Below are positions 22,717 to 29,789 of a stretch of DNA of 42,517 nt, piece by piece. Location: NCBI GenBank assembly GCA_019422525.1, contig JAHZDE010000015.1, positions 1-42,517 on the forward strand, in the 5' to 3' direction. This DNA is from Clostridiales bacterium (GTDB lineage: Bacteria; Bacillota; Clostridia; Oscillospirales; Acutalibacteraceae). The translations under genes and the position numbers were made by a program. Positions within the stretch are counted from its first letter, which is position 1; every line of letters starts with the position of its first letter. The notes beneath the pieces were generated by a model. It saw nothing but the letters and a program-made list of their open reading frames with translations. It was not told the origin of the DNA and did no database searches.

Positions 22717-23211
22717 TCACACCCCCGCATACAAGAGTGGGACACCCTCGTCTGTTGTTACTCCCATCAGATACGGCCTTACCGTGTCCAACATGAGCTT
22801 GTTTTCCTGCTTCGGGTCACCCGCCGCCGCATATACTGCGCTCCACTCTTTTGCAGACGCTCCGGCCTGCTGCGGAGTGGCGTAGGATATAGACTCACTA
22901 CCGGACGATACCGAAGTCACAATGCCCGTGGACGTACCGGTTCCAACCTCTACCGAAGAAGAACCAGACGCCGCCGCACTAGCCTGCTTCTTGGCCTGAT
23001 CAAGCTGGTAGAGTACTTCCACCAGACTGCACACGGCTTTCTTAATCTTCTTCTGGCTTCGCTCACTGGACGGAAGGCTACCAATCACTCGGTCAAAGGT
23101 CGCCGCGTCCAGCCAGTCAGAAGCCCGTTCGGCCAGCCGTAAAAAATCAGATTTCGGCACGGTTCCGCCGTAAAATGAACTTGTATAGAATTCATAGTCT
23201 GCATAAGCCAT
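22717..23211 (-). CDS. head-tail connector protein
   Basis: 164 residues directly after the capsid gene: MAYADYEFYTSSFYGGTVPK, SDFLRLAERASDWLDAATFD, QKKIKKAVCSLVEVLYQLDQ. The opening and 'FxxLAxRASxxLDxxT' pattern are those of gp6-like connector (adaptor) proteins. A low-complexity Ser/Thr/Gly stretch (residues 80-110) separates it from a conserved end (DTVRPYLMGVTTDEGVPLLY), unusual only in its length. Confidence 0.85.
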   Translation of the reverse strand: MAYADYEFYTSSFYGGTVPKSDFLRLAERASDWLDAATFDRVIGSLPSSERSQKKIKKAVCSLVEVLYQLDQAKKQASAAASGSSSVEVGTGTSTGIVTSVSSGSESISYATPQQAGASAKEWSAVYAAAGDPKQENKLMLDTVRPYLMGVTTDEGVPLLYAGV

Positions 23212-23224
23212 GCCGGAATCCTCC

Positions 23225-24295
23225 TTATCCCCGTGTCACAATCTGTGCGATTGCTATAGCCTTAATCGGGAAGTACTTCTTGGAAGAAGAAGCGTTGTTG
23301 TTTGCCAGCTCCCAGTTTGCGCCAGTTTCAAGCTGCTCTTTTGTCGGGGAGACAATACCACTCTGCTTGAAGCTGATACCGTAAGGGGAGAAGATCTTTC
23401 GCTGTCTGGAATACAAGGTATCTTCTCCGCCGTTCTTCGCCGGGTCTCTATCCATCTCATACGGAACCTTTGCGCCGCAGTTTGTATACTCGATTGCGCC
23501 CTGTCCAAGAACGTAAGTGGTATACGCGGTGTAGGTGTATCCGTCCCCTTTTCCAGTATCAGACTCCGGCACGGTCACTTCCTTGGTCGGCATATTGTCG
23601 TCAATCAGGACAGCTCTACCGTTGAGGGTAGCAAGGGTCAGCTCTCTTTCAATGCCGTCCGCATCAGTGCCCTTCATGTACGCTACCAGTTTCAGATTCT
23701 CCAGATTGGTCGCCACCTGGGAATGCATGATAGCCAGCGCAAACTTGGACTTGTTATCGCCCAGAGCCTTCTGGATTGCGTTGTTCAGAGTAGTCTCGCC
23801 AAACTTGCCATCCGCGCCAGTGTTGGCGGTAATATCATAGGTGTGGCCGTCCACGAACTTCTTGTTCTCGGTTCCGGTCATGGAGAAGATACCTTTCAGA
23901 GTAGACACAAGGGTCTCCTGGTCGATATCGTCCCAGTACTCTGCGACTTCCTCCGCTGCGGGCATGAAATCCTCGCCGGTGATATCAGAGGAGAAGTCCT
24001 TCTCTGTCCAGCCATGAGCGCGGCCCACAACAATTCTGCCGTGAGTGTAAGTATCACGGGAATCCGCAGTGATGTTTGTACCGCCGTCGTAGTTCTGCGG
24101 TGTACCGCCGATTCTTGCCTTAATCGGCACGGTGATATAGTTGCCGCCGGTCTGGTCGGGCAGCATTGCCGCATACTGCGGCTTCTCTACCAGTGCGCCA
24201 GACTTCAGAAGCTCGTTTCTGTTAAGGTTCGGAACCCGGTCAACGTAGGCGCCAAAAACCTCGCCGTTAAAATTTTTCCGGTCAAATAATGCCAT
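23225..24295 (-). CDS. major capsid protein (HK97-like, Gp13 type)
   Basis: 356 residues: FDRKNFNGEVFGAYVDRVPN, GGNYITVPIKARIGGTPQNY, DGGTNI, then GRIVVGRAHGWTEKDFSSDI and AIMHSQVATNLENLKLVAYM. The 'NYDGxTDI' and 'R.K.W.E.DF....G.D' blocks are typical of this clostridial capsid family. The position after the scaffold and before the connector agrees. A structured leader lies upstream. Confidence 0.92.
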   Translation of the reverse strand: MALFDRKNFNGEVFGAYVDRVPNLNRNELLKSGALVEKPQYAAMLPDQTGGNYITVPIKARIGGTPQNYDGGTNITADSRDTYTHGRIVVGRAHGWTEKDFSSDITGEDFMPAAEEVAEYWDDIDQETLVSTLKGIFSMTGTENKKFVDGHTYDITANTGADGKFGETTLNNAIQKALGDNKSKFALAIMHSQVATNLENLKLVAYMKGTDADGIERELTLATLNGRAVLIDDNMPTKEVTVPESDTGKGDGYTYTAYTTYVLGQGAIEYTNCGAKVPYEMDRDPAKNGGEDTLYSRQRKIFSPYGISFKQSGIVSPTKEQLETGANWELANNNASSSKKYFPIKAIAIAQIVTRG

Positions 24296-24304
24296 AAAAA
24301 AAGT

Positions 24305-24375
24305 CCTTTCTACCCATTAACTGTTAAAAGGTGTGTGGGTTAGCGGTAGCACTCCTGATGTGCTATCGGTTTCTT
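24305..24375 (-). ncRNA. structured leader of the major capsid gene
   Basis: Minus strand: CCGA-TAGCAC-7-base loop-GTGCTA-CCGCTA, then ACCCA...TGGGT (24340-24336 with 24316-24312), loop CCTTTTAACAGTT, then AGAAAGGACTTTTTTT and the start. Both stems are replaced by other complementary bases in the leader at 20283-20360 while the single-stranded parts stay alike. Confidence 0.6.
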
Positions 24376-24380
24376 TTCAG

Positions 24381-25028
24381 TTACTGCATATACTGTGAGA
24401 TATCCAGATCCGGATTTTCATTCTTCATCTTCATAAGCTGGGACATAGTGCACTTCTGTCCGGAAGCGCCGCTCTGCTGTGCGGGTTTAGTGAACTTCGC
24501 TGCATTCTGCTGGGCTGCTGCCTGCTGCTTATCCACGAAGATTCCGGCTTTCTGCTTTCCGTCCGCGTCGGTAATCATGCCTTTGAAGATATCCGTGATG
24601 GATTTTCCTTTTGCGGAATCAGAATCAAGAGCCTTGGAAAGCTCCTCCCGGTAGTGGTTGGCTGTGATATCGTTGAGGAAGTCGTATACTTTCTCTCCTT
24701 TTTCGTCCACGGTAGCAAAGAACTCGTCAACCGTCTTTTCCAGCGCCGCCTTGCGGGTATCGTCATCGTGTGCTTTCTTTTCGTCTGCAAGCTGTGTGGT
24801 CAGTGTGCTAATCTGAGTTTTCAGGTCATTCACATCCACATCCTTGAACTCTTCGAGCTGCTTCTGCACATCATCCAGTGAGGTTTTATATTCATCCCTC
24901 TTGATGATAGCCTTATCATAATCAGCCTTTGTGCGATAGTTCTCGTCGAATTTCTTTTTCAGATCCGCCTTTTTGTCCTCCGGAATCTCGATACCAAGCT
25001 CCGCAAGAATCTGCTCATAGTTCTGCAT
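24381..25028 (-). CDS. scaffold protein, Phage_GP20 family
   Basis: 215 residues: MQNYEQILAELGIEIPEDKK, ADYDKAIIKRDEYKTSLDDV, LKTQISTLTTQLADEKKAHD, then SITDIFKGMITDADGKQKAG and a Gln/Ala-rich, disordered region. Coiled-coil acidic protein right before the capsid gene. The start is at MQNYEQ behind AGGAGGATTG; upstream codons run through tRNA-like DNA and are not coding. Confidence 0.9.
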   Translation of the reverse strand: MQNYEQILAELGIEIPEDKKADLKKKFDENYRTKADYDKAIIKRDEYKTSLDDVQKQLEEFKDVDVNDLKTQISTLTTQLADEKKAHDDDTRKAALEKTVDEFFATVDEKGEKVYDFLNDITANHYREELSKALDSDSAKGKSITDIFKGMITDADGKQKAGIFVDKQQAAAQQNAAKFTKPAQQSGASGQKCTMSQLMKMKNENPDLDISQYMQ

Positions 25029-25108
25029 CTTACAATCCTCCTGAACGTTATTTCTTAACCGCCCGTCAGCGGTAATGGATTGAGCCAGATCAACCTCTGG
25101 CAAGGTAA

Positions 25109-25178
25109 TCGGAACACCCGGAATCGAACCAGGACAGAGGGCGCGACCCTCCACATCTACCATTGATGATATATTCCG
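25109..25178 (-). tRNA. degenerate tRNA-like sequence
   Basis: CGGAATA pairs with TGTTCCG (one G-U) as acceptor. The D-arm is CATC-AATGGTA-GATG and the T-arm CCTGG-TTCGATT-CCGGG. The anticodon arm GGAGG-GTCGCGC-CCTCT would read CGC with only two bases in the variable loop. Length 70. It may be a decayed tRNA or a tRNA mimic. Confidence 0.45.
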
Positions 25179-25284
25179 GTAGCAATTCAACAATCCCGCA
25201 GGCGTCGCCGTCCCTGCATCTCTTTTAGCCCGTAGGGCGCGTGGTTGCGACAAAATCCACCACCTGAGATTATCGAATTGCAAC
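25179..25284. other. non-coding stretch between tRNA-like sequences
   Basis: Only a false upstream extension of the scaffold frame runs through here, without a ribosome site. No confident tRNA fold was found, although GTGG...CCAC at 25225-25250 resembles an anticodon arm. Confidence 0.4.
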
Positions 25285-25357
25285 AGCCGCCGCCAGGATT
25301 CGAACCCGGAACCAGCTCCTTACAGGGGAGTTACTCTACCAGTTGAGCTACAGGGGC
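25285..25357 (-). tRNA. tRNA-Thr(UGU)-like
   Basis: 73 bases: acceptor GCCCCTG/CGGCGGC (one C-C mismatch), D-arm GCTC-AACTGGTA-GAGT, anticodon arm ACTCC-CCTGTAA-GGAGC, variable TGGTT, T-arm CCGGG-TTCGAAT-CCTGG. The anticodon UGU is preceded by C instead of the universal U33, and the first anticodon-stem pair is A-C. The overall cloverleaf is clear but the molecule may be impaired. Confidence 0.6.
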
Positions 25358-25609
25358 TTGGGCGGGTATTGCCCGCCCTGTTAGATATGAGGTGTTCGGT
25401 CGAGGAGATGAACCGATGATATGCGTCGGAAATTGCATCCGCTTTTCAACCTCCCAGAGCAATGGTAAGGGGACATTGTTTTCTGGTTTCTTTTAAGGAC
25501 GCATATCCTTGAAAGGAGGGAAACTATCGGCAAAGCCTTTCGGCTTAAAGTCATAACTTTTCACACTCCCATCATACTACATATGGCATATATGTGGTGG
25601 CACCACGTT
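25358..25609. other. non-coding leader region with hairpins
   Basis: GGGCGGG-TATTG-CCCGCCC (25360-25378) touches the tRNA 5' end and may guide processing. AAGGA...TCCTT lies at 25495-25512. The sequence around 25395-25470 looks tRNA-like (GATGAACCG as a T-arm) but cannot be folded convincingly. No protein gene is seen. Confidence 0.5.
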
Positions 25610-26035
25610 TTACCCATCTGCAAGCATCCGGATCCGCTTCATGATTTCGGCCTTTTCATCCTGGAAGTCGGAATCAATGACCATTGCCGAAAGCATATCG
25701 TAGACCTCTACCATCAGGCGGCCGACCGATTCCATGAGTTTGTCCCGGTGGCCCTGATCCCCGATTTCTTGATATGACTTTTTTGCCGCGATATACGCGT
25801 CATACAGGGCATCGATATTATGGTCATACTTTCCGTTGGAATACTTGCTGATGGCCGTCTCCGCCGCTTCTGCTACAATCTCCCGGCCCCAGCTTTCATT
25901 CTCCATGCATTTCAGATTACAGATTGCCGTAGTCAGCTTGGAGATGCTGTCAAGGTTCGATGCAGTCAGCTTATTCTTTGCTGCTGCACTCTCAATCTCC
26001 AGCTGCTTCTCCAATATCTTAATCAATTCACTCAT
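25610..26035 (-). CDS. helical protein of the accessory island (141 aa)
   Basis: MSELIKILEKQLEIESAAAK, ISKLTTAICNLKCMENESWG, LYDAYIAAKKSYQEIGDQGH and RDKLMESVGRLMVEVYDMLS. Almost all helix. It starts inside the end of the ferritin-like gene behind GAGGTGGGACA. Probably works with that protein. No characterised family recognised. Confidence 0.75.
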   Translation of the reverse strand: MSELIKILEKQLEIESAAAKNKLTASNLDSISKLTTAICNLKCMENESWGREIVAEAAETAISKYSNGKYDHNIDALYDAYIAAKKSYQEIGDQGHRDKLMESVGRLMVEVYDMLSAMVIDSDFQDEKAEIMKRIRMLADG

Positions 26036-26621
26036 TGTCCCACCTCTTTTCCTCTGCCTTATACTTGTCGTGCAGTTTCTTCTGGCTCTCCACCACATAG
26101 ACCATATCGTATCCGGCGGATATCAGGTCAGTGATGATTCTTTCTAGCTGTTTCAGCTCTTCACTCACGTCCTCTACCATAGATTCCAGGAATACAGCGT
26201 CAGAAACCGCCCCGAGGTCTCGGAGCTTCTTGGAATAGTTCTCATAGAGCTTTTTTGTCTCTGCTTCCCACTCCCTGTAAGCGTTGAATCCATCCTCCAC
26301 GGCTTTCTGCTTAGTGCTGCGACCTACACTGATTCGATTGGCAGTAAGCCAGCCGTCCGGTATCATGTTCACCGTTCCTGTAAATCTATCAGGTATAAGT
26401 CGCCCATGATGATTGATATAGTACCGATTCAGTTTCCGGCGCTCCCGGCTCTCCTCATAATACTGGTGCTCATGGATCCGCTTATACCCATGCAGGCCGA
26501 GAAAGTCGAAGTAGTCCGCCATCTGGTCGTGGAACATCAGCGCGGCGATATACCGCGCATTGACTTCGGCGTATACATCCTCTACTGTCTGCACGTCTGC
26601 CTTGCTCTTGAAGGTAATCAT
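26028..26621 (-). CDS. ferritin-like-fold protein
   Basis: 197 residues with helical bundle features: YIAALMFHDQMADYFDFLGL, HGYKRIHEHQYYEESRERRK, then AVEDGFNAYREWEAETKKLY and AVFLESMVEDVSEELKQLER. The scattered His/Glu pairs (HD, HEHQYYEE, E...E) could bind iron as in Dps/ferritin-like proteins. I recall this family in Lachnospiraceae genomes and phages as 'ferritin-like'. The role in a phage is unknown. Confidence 0.6.
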   Translation of the reverse strand: MITFKSKADVQTVEDVYAEVNARYIAALMFHDQMADYFDFLGLHGYKRIHEHQYYEESRERRKLNRYYINHHGRLIPDRFTGTVNMIPDGWLTANRISVGRSTKQKAVEDGFNAYREWEAETKKLYENYSKKLRDLGAVSDAVFLESMVEDVSEELKQLERIITDLISAGYDMVYVVESQKKLHDKYKAEEKRWDNE

Positions 26622-26632
26622 GTGATCACCTC

Positions 26633-27061
26633 CTAAGCTACCTTCTTAATGATAAGGTTCGCATCTTTGACAAGAACCGCTCCAGTTGAAATGTTCCCAA
26701 CCGATACAGTTAAGGAAGTTCCAGCAGGAACCGGGATAAGCGTATCCGCGCTTACGTTCTGGTACACATCCGCAGTAACTACGGTATAATCCATCTCTGT
26801 ACCCCCAATCGATTCTCCGTTCAGCTCAAGCGTAAGAGCGGTTGCTCCAGCGGCCGCAGCTGTCACATTTGCGTTGAACTGAAGTTCCACCGCCATCGGC
26901 TGATTTCCACGATTGGTGATAGTGAACAGGCCGCTTCCCTCGATGTGACTAAGCCATCCGCTCTGACAGCCACAGCGCCGAGATTTGACGCGTGTATCTG
27001 TGAATATAATGTTCTGATTGGTATTGACTGTCTGTGCCGTCTTTGCAATTACATTAAGCAT
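26633..27061 (-). CDS. beta-sandwich protein (possible virion decoration)
   Basis: 142 residues, beta-rich: MLNVIAKTAQTVNTNQNIIF, CGCQSGWLSHIEGSGLFTIT, ELQFNANVTAAAAGATALTL, SLTVSVGNISTGAVLVKDAN. The order resembles exosporium- or TNF-like jelly-roll domains and phage head fibres. The Cys pair near residue 31 is unusual. It lies right behind an internal terminator, so its expression may be lower or separately controlled. Confidence 0.65.
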   Translation of the reverse strand: MLNVIAKTAQTVNTNQNIIFTDTRVKSRRCGCQSGWLSHIEGSGLFTITNRGNQPMAVELQFNANVTAAAAGATALTLELNGESIGGTEMDYTVVTADVYQNVSADTLIPVPAGTSLTVSVGNISTGAVLVKDANLIIKKVA

Positions 27062-27081
27062 ATTTTTCTCCTTCTTTTAAA

Positions 27082-27112
27082 AAATAAGGGGGTAAGCCAC
27101 GCCTACCCCCTT
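27082..27112 (-). terminator. intrinsic terminator inside the late operon
   Basis: Minus strand AAGGGGGTA-9-base loop-TACCCCCTT-ATTTTTT, a perfect 9-bp stem with T-run, 8 bases past the preceding stop. Without antitermination it would cut off scaffold and capsid genes. Confidence 0.85.
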
Positions 27113-27120
27113 GCGCAAGA

Positions 27121-27333
27121 CTACCTTGTGGTAGATATGGATTCTTCCAACATGCTAATTATTCTGTTCTGATTTTCCAGAATCCGCTCCAAATACTTCT
27201 TGTCCTGCTCTTGTAGATGTCTTGCGAGATCTGCGTTGCTTTCCTGTGATAGGTCGCTCTGGTAATTGAGCACCTGAAGAAAAACTCCGAACAGGTTGAG
27301 AAGATCTAGAGCGGTAAGCTCCTGGTTGGTCAC
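27121..27333 (-). CDS. small coiled-coil protein (70 aa)
   Basis: MTNQELTALDLLNLFGVFLQ and LARHLQEQDKKYLERILENQ then NRIISMLEESI. Helical with a heptad C-terminus. It overlaps the upstream gene's stop. I recall this 'TALDLINLxSFxIxLxNL.EN..Q' type of small protein from clostridial genomes beside the WWIWI-membrane gene. Unknown role. Confidence 0.7.
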   Translation of the reverse strand: MTNQELTALDLLNLFGVFLQVLNYQSDLSQESNADLARHLQEQDKKYLERILENQNRIISMLEESISTTR

Positions 27334-28016
27334 AGCACGTTTCCACTACAACAGCCGCCCCCGTAAAAGGAACCACTGTTATATGCGAAGTACGGGCTGC
27401 AAGTCAGGTAAGCCGGAATCGGGGTCGGACGTATTGCATCCACGATATTCTTGGTCTGGTTGACCTGAGAAATCTGCCAGTATGCGGTCTGAAGGTCTCT
27501 ATCCCGGTCTGCCAGCTTATCCCTCAGGCTCTGGATGGTGTTTTCCTGCATAAGCTGTCTGGTAGCCTGACCATCCGCCAGAATGGTCTCCTTAATATCG
27601 CAGCAGCAAGACGCAAGCTGTGCCTGTGCGGCCTGCGCCTGCAAAGCAGCAGCGTAGCGATTCTCAAGGATTTCTTTCTGCGTCTCACAGCAGCACTGCT
27701 GGGACTGTGCCCCTAACTGCTGTAATCCGAGCTGATTGGTGTACCGGTTTTCCAGAATGTCTCTCTGGGTCTGACAAGCTGTGTTGCTTACATTCTGGTT
27801 TGTGTTGAAAATGTCGCGTTTGACAAATTCATCACTGATGAAGTTGTCCTGTACGCCTGTCTCAACGCCGTTACGATTCCATCCGCCCATCATCGGGAAG
27901 AGGAACGCAATCAGGATGATCCAGATCCACCAGCCACCACCGCCCCACATGTTATCATTGTCGTTTCTGGTTACAGCAGCCACGTCAGCCGCTGTTAAGC
28001 CCATTCCATCTGTCAT
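27330..28016 (-). CDS. membrane protein with Gly/Trp segment and Cys-rich body
   Basis: Residues 23-44 (WGGGGWWIWIILIAFLFPMM) form a membrane span. The remainder has repeats of the form TQ(R/K)(D/E)ILENRYxxxLxxQ (residues 83-125), Cys clusters (QCCCETQ, SCCCDIKE) and a Gly/Tyr/Cys end (SGSFYGGGCCSGNVL). I recall this family in Lachnospiraceae phages and chromosomes without a function. It may be a Cys-crosslinked envelope or virion protein. Confidence 0.75.
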   Translation of the reverse strand: MTDGMGLTAADVAAVTRNDNDNMWGGGGWWIWIILIAFLFPMMGGWNRNGVETGVQDNFISDEFVKRDIFNTNQNVSNTACQTQRDILENRYTNQLGLQQLGAQSQQCCCETQKEILENRYAAALQAQAAQAQLASCCCDIKETILADGQATRQLMQENTIQSLRDKLADRDRDLQTAYWQISQVNQTKNIVDAIRPTPIPAYLTCSPYFAYNSGSFYGGGCCSGNVL

Positions 28017-28070
28017 GTTGGTTATCTCCTTATCTTATATTTATCAAGTCGTTGCGCACCGACAAGATAG

Positions 28071-28325
28071 CTATTTCAGCATCCCGGTTATCTGCCCGGG
28101 GTCTATGCCGTTCTGACGGCACATATCCATGAATACCTGTTCAGGGCTCTTCCCTTGGCACATATCCATAGCCTTTTTTACGTTCGGGTTCTGCGCAGCC
28201 ATCTGCTGCATCATGGCTTGCGGGTTCCCGGACTGTCTCACCTGATTAATCATTCCCATAGCCTGCCCGAGCATAGCCATCGGATTGTTCCGGCCACCGC
28301 CCATCATTGCCATTAATGGATTCAT
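28071..28325 (-). CDS. Met/Gln-rich small protein (84 aa)
   Basis: MNPLMAMMGGGRNNPMAMLG, then MQQMAAQNPNVKKAMDMCQG and MDMCRQNGIDPGQITGMLK. Low complexity Met/Gly/Gln start with a helical end. It overlaps its upstream neighbour by 4 bases. It recurs beside the WWIWI-membrane gene in the genomes I recall. Unknown function. Confidence 0.75.
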   Translation of the reverse strand: MNPLMAMMGGGRNNPMAMLGQAMGMINQVRQSGNPQAMMQQMAAQNPNVKKAMDMCQGKSPEQVFMDMCRQNGIDPGQITGMLK

Positions 28326-28738
28326 AAGGTCTTATCCTCCTTTTCCAGTGTAGGTTCTCCCAGTTTTCGGAGCAGGTCTTCAAATTCAGCGCGGGTCACA
28401 TAGTCCGGCTGGGACTGCTGTGGCTGCGGAGCCATGCAGTCCGGGGAAATCTCCTCAAATCGAAAAGCCTTGAATGTGGCACTGCCCATGCCATCTACTG
28501 ACTTGACGTAGAATACAGGGCTATTGTTGTCCATCATCCATGCCGTCTGTCCCGGCTGTACAATCTGATTTTTGGCTCCCTCAATCCCGGCCACCTGTAT
28601 CCAGTTCACATTCTGCGCCGGGGCCTGCGGTTGGTACTGCTGTCTCTGCTGCTCCATCTGCTGGATTCTCTGCTGCAAGGCCGCCTGTTCTGCCGCCATT
28701 GCGTCCATGTTCATCATATAAGGCATATATCCGTTCAT
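28322..28738 (-). CDS. Gln-rich protein of the accessory island (138 aa)
   Basis: A Met/Gln-rich N-terminal coil (MAAEQAALQQRIQQMEQQRQ), a conserved core (WIQVAGIEGAKNQIVQPGQT, AWMMDNNSPVFYVKSVDGMG) and a C-terminal helix (VTRAEFEDLLRKLGEP). The 'VxGxEGAKxYxVxPNxxxxLxDxxxPxFYxKxxDxxG' core is common in clostridial phage late regions, as I recall. Strong GGAGGGCAAAC ribosome site. Confidence 0.8.
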   Translation of the reverse strand: MNGYMPYMMNMDAMAAEQAALQQRIQQMEQQRQQYQPQAPAQNVNWIQVAGIEGAKNQIVQPGQTAWMMDNNSPVFYVKSVDGMGSATFKAFRFEEISPDCMAPQPQQSQPDYVTRAEFEDLLRKLGEPTLEKEDKTL

Positions 28739-28844
28739 GTTTGCCCTCCATCACCGCCGCGATAATGTCGCGGTAATCTGTCCTTATCGGTATCTCGATC
28801 TCATCCTGCGGATCTGGATCCGCGTAAAGGTCATATCTTTTCAT
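28581..28844 (-). CDS. hypothetical protein (87 aa) overlapping the next gene
   Basis: MKRYDLYADPDPQDEIEIPI, RTDYRDIIAAVMEGKHERIY, then a Gly/Ala-rich end (GRTGGLAAENPADGAAE) that overlaps the Gln-rich gene by 158 bases in another frame. The first 45 residues look real; the rest may be fortuitous. The ribosome site is poor. It is the first gene after a terminator. Confidence 0.5.
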   Translation of the reverse strand: MKRYDLYADPDPQDEIEIPIRTDYRDIIAAVMEGKHERIYALYDEHGRNGGRTGGLAAENPADGAAETAVPTAGPGAECELDTGGRD

Positions 28845-28860
28845 GCCTATATTTTCGCAC

Positions 28861-28907
28861 AAAAAAAGAGCTTTCCACAGGCTCTATAAATGCCTGAGAA
28901 AGCTCTT
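28861..28907 (-). terminator. intrinsic terminator downstream of invertible locus 2
   Basis: Minus strand AAGAGCTTTC/GAAAGCTCTT with inner CAGGC/GCCTG and then TTTTTTT. It lies between the fibre-like gene and the genes below it and leaves 10 bases to the inverted repeat. Confidence 0.85.
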
Positions 28908-28917
28908 AAAAGTTCCT

Positions 28918-28962
28918 CATTCGTGCCGAAATGGCGGCGGAGGTTAGTTCGCTAAATGCGAA
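28918..28962 (+). repeat. inverted repeat C of invertible locus 2 (45 bp)
   Basis: CATTCGTGCCGAAATGGCGG continues through CGGAGG to TTAGTTCGCTAAATGCGAA. All 45 bases recur inverted at 29551-29595. Its last 18 bases are the crossover sequence also found at sites A and B. Confidence 0.92.
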
Positions 28963-29260
28963 TAATGATCTTAAAAGTCTACAATTGTACCTTGGATATT
29001 GTGTAGTGTACAAAAGAAATGGCATAGTCACCATAACTGGAGACTCGTCGGATTACCAGATAGAAGCTGGCAAATACGTACCATTAACAACGCTTCCAGA
29101 GGGTTACCGACCACCAAAAACTATGTATATGCCGGTTAATAACTTAGGTGGAACAACGACGATATTTGGCAGAATTGAAAGTAATGGTATTGTGTCGTTG
29201 TACGCAACCGGAGTGACGAACTACTGGGCTTATAGCTTCTCATTTGTTCAGAAGTATTAA
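28945..29260 (+). CDS. silent alternative C-terminus of the fibre-like gene (locus 2)
   Basis: In frame after the repeat-encoded AEVSSLNA comes NNDLKSLQLYLGYCVVYKRN, and the end is TNYWAYSFSFVQKY. The first ATG available (28931) is only the repeat's own Met codon and has no separate ribosome site. It stops 16 bases from the stop of the expressed gene, tail to tail. Inversion would attach it to the conserved N-terminus in place of the present 97-residue end. Confidence 0.82.
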
Positions 29261-29276
29261 TCCAATATAATGATTT

Positions 29277-29789
29277 TTAAATTTGTCTGTAGTATAGCAC
29301 TCTAAAACTGCTACTATATCGGTACGATAATGAAAGCTCTTTTGAATCTTTGTCGTAGGTAGCTGTTATTGTCGCTTCAGCACTTTGGCCGCATATGTTA
29401 TTTAATTCTACATTTCCGTCATTGAGCATAATTCCAAAGATTGATGTCCCATACCCGCCAATCGTTCCATAGACTATCAGGGCTTCATACCTTTCTACAT
29501 TATGCACCACAGCAAAGTTTTCGCCTGCAACGTACACGGCAGGCGCACACTTCGCATTTAGCGAACTAACCTCCGCCGCCATTTCGGCACGAATGGTCTC
29601 CATATTCGTCTCTTCCCAGTGAGCAGCAGTCCACTCTTCCGCCGTGGTAATATCTGCTTTTGCCCTGTACAGTGTATCCCCATAAATGCAGGTAGCGCCC
29701 TTTACATAGGTCTTTTTCTGGTATCTATCCGATATTTTTTTGCTGTCGTTCTCTTTCAGCGGTATCATTCCTTGTGTATTCATAGTCAT
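29277..29789 (-). CDS. fibre-like protein with switchable C-terminus (locus 2)
   Basis: The N-terminal half, YQKKTYVKGATCIYGDTLYR then AKADITTAEEWTAAHWEETN, is the carbohydrate-binding-like/fibre tail module seen in many phage fibres ('GDxxxxxGxxYxA...ITxAEEWTxxHWxxT'). Then METIRAEMAAEVSSLNAK ends at repeat D. The tip (ALIVYGTIGGYGTSIFGIML, ATITATYDKDSKELSLSYRY) is beta-rich. Likely a second receptor- or polysaccharide-binding protein. It lies far from the tail genes. Confidence 0.8.
   Translation of the reverse strand: MTMNTQGMIPLKENDSKKISDRYQKKTYVKGATCIYGDTLYRAKADITTAEEWTAAHWEETNMETIRAEMAAEVSSLNAKCAPAVYVAGENFAVVHNVERYEALIVYGTIGGYGTSIFGIMLNDGNVELNNICGQSAEATITATYDKDSKELSLSYRYSSSFRVLYYRQI
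29551..29595 (-). repeat. inverted repeat D of invertible locus 2 (45 bp)
   Basis: Exact inverted copy of 28918-28962, inside the expressed gene, encoding AEMAAEVSSLNAK. The invertible segment between the repeats is about 0.6-0.7 kb. Confidence 0.92.

Noticed and set aside
25029..25283. N-terminal extension of the scaffold protein
   Set aside because: The extension runs through tRNA-like DNA, has no ribosome site, and the GP20 family starts at MQNYEQ.
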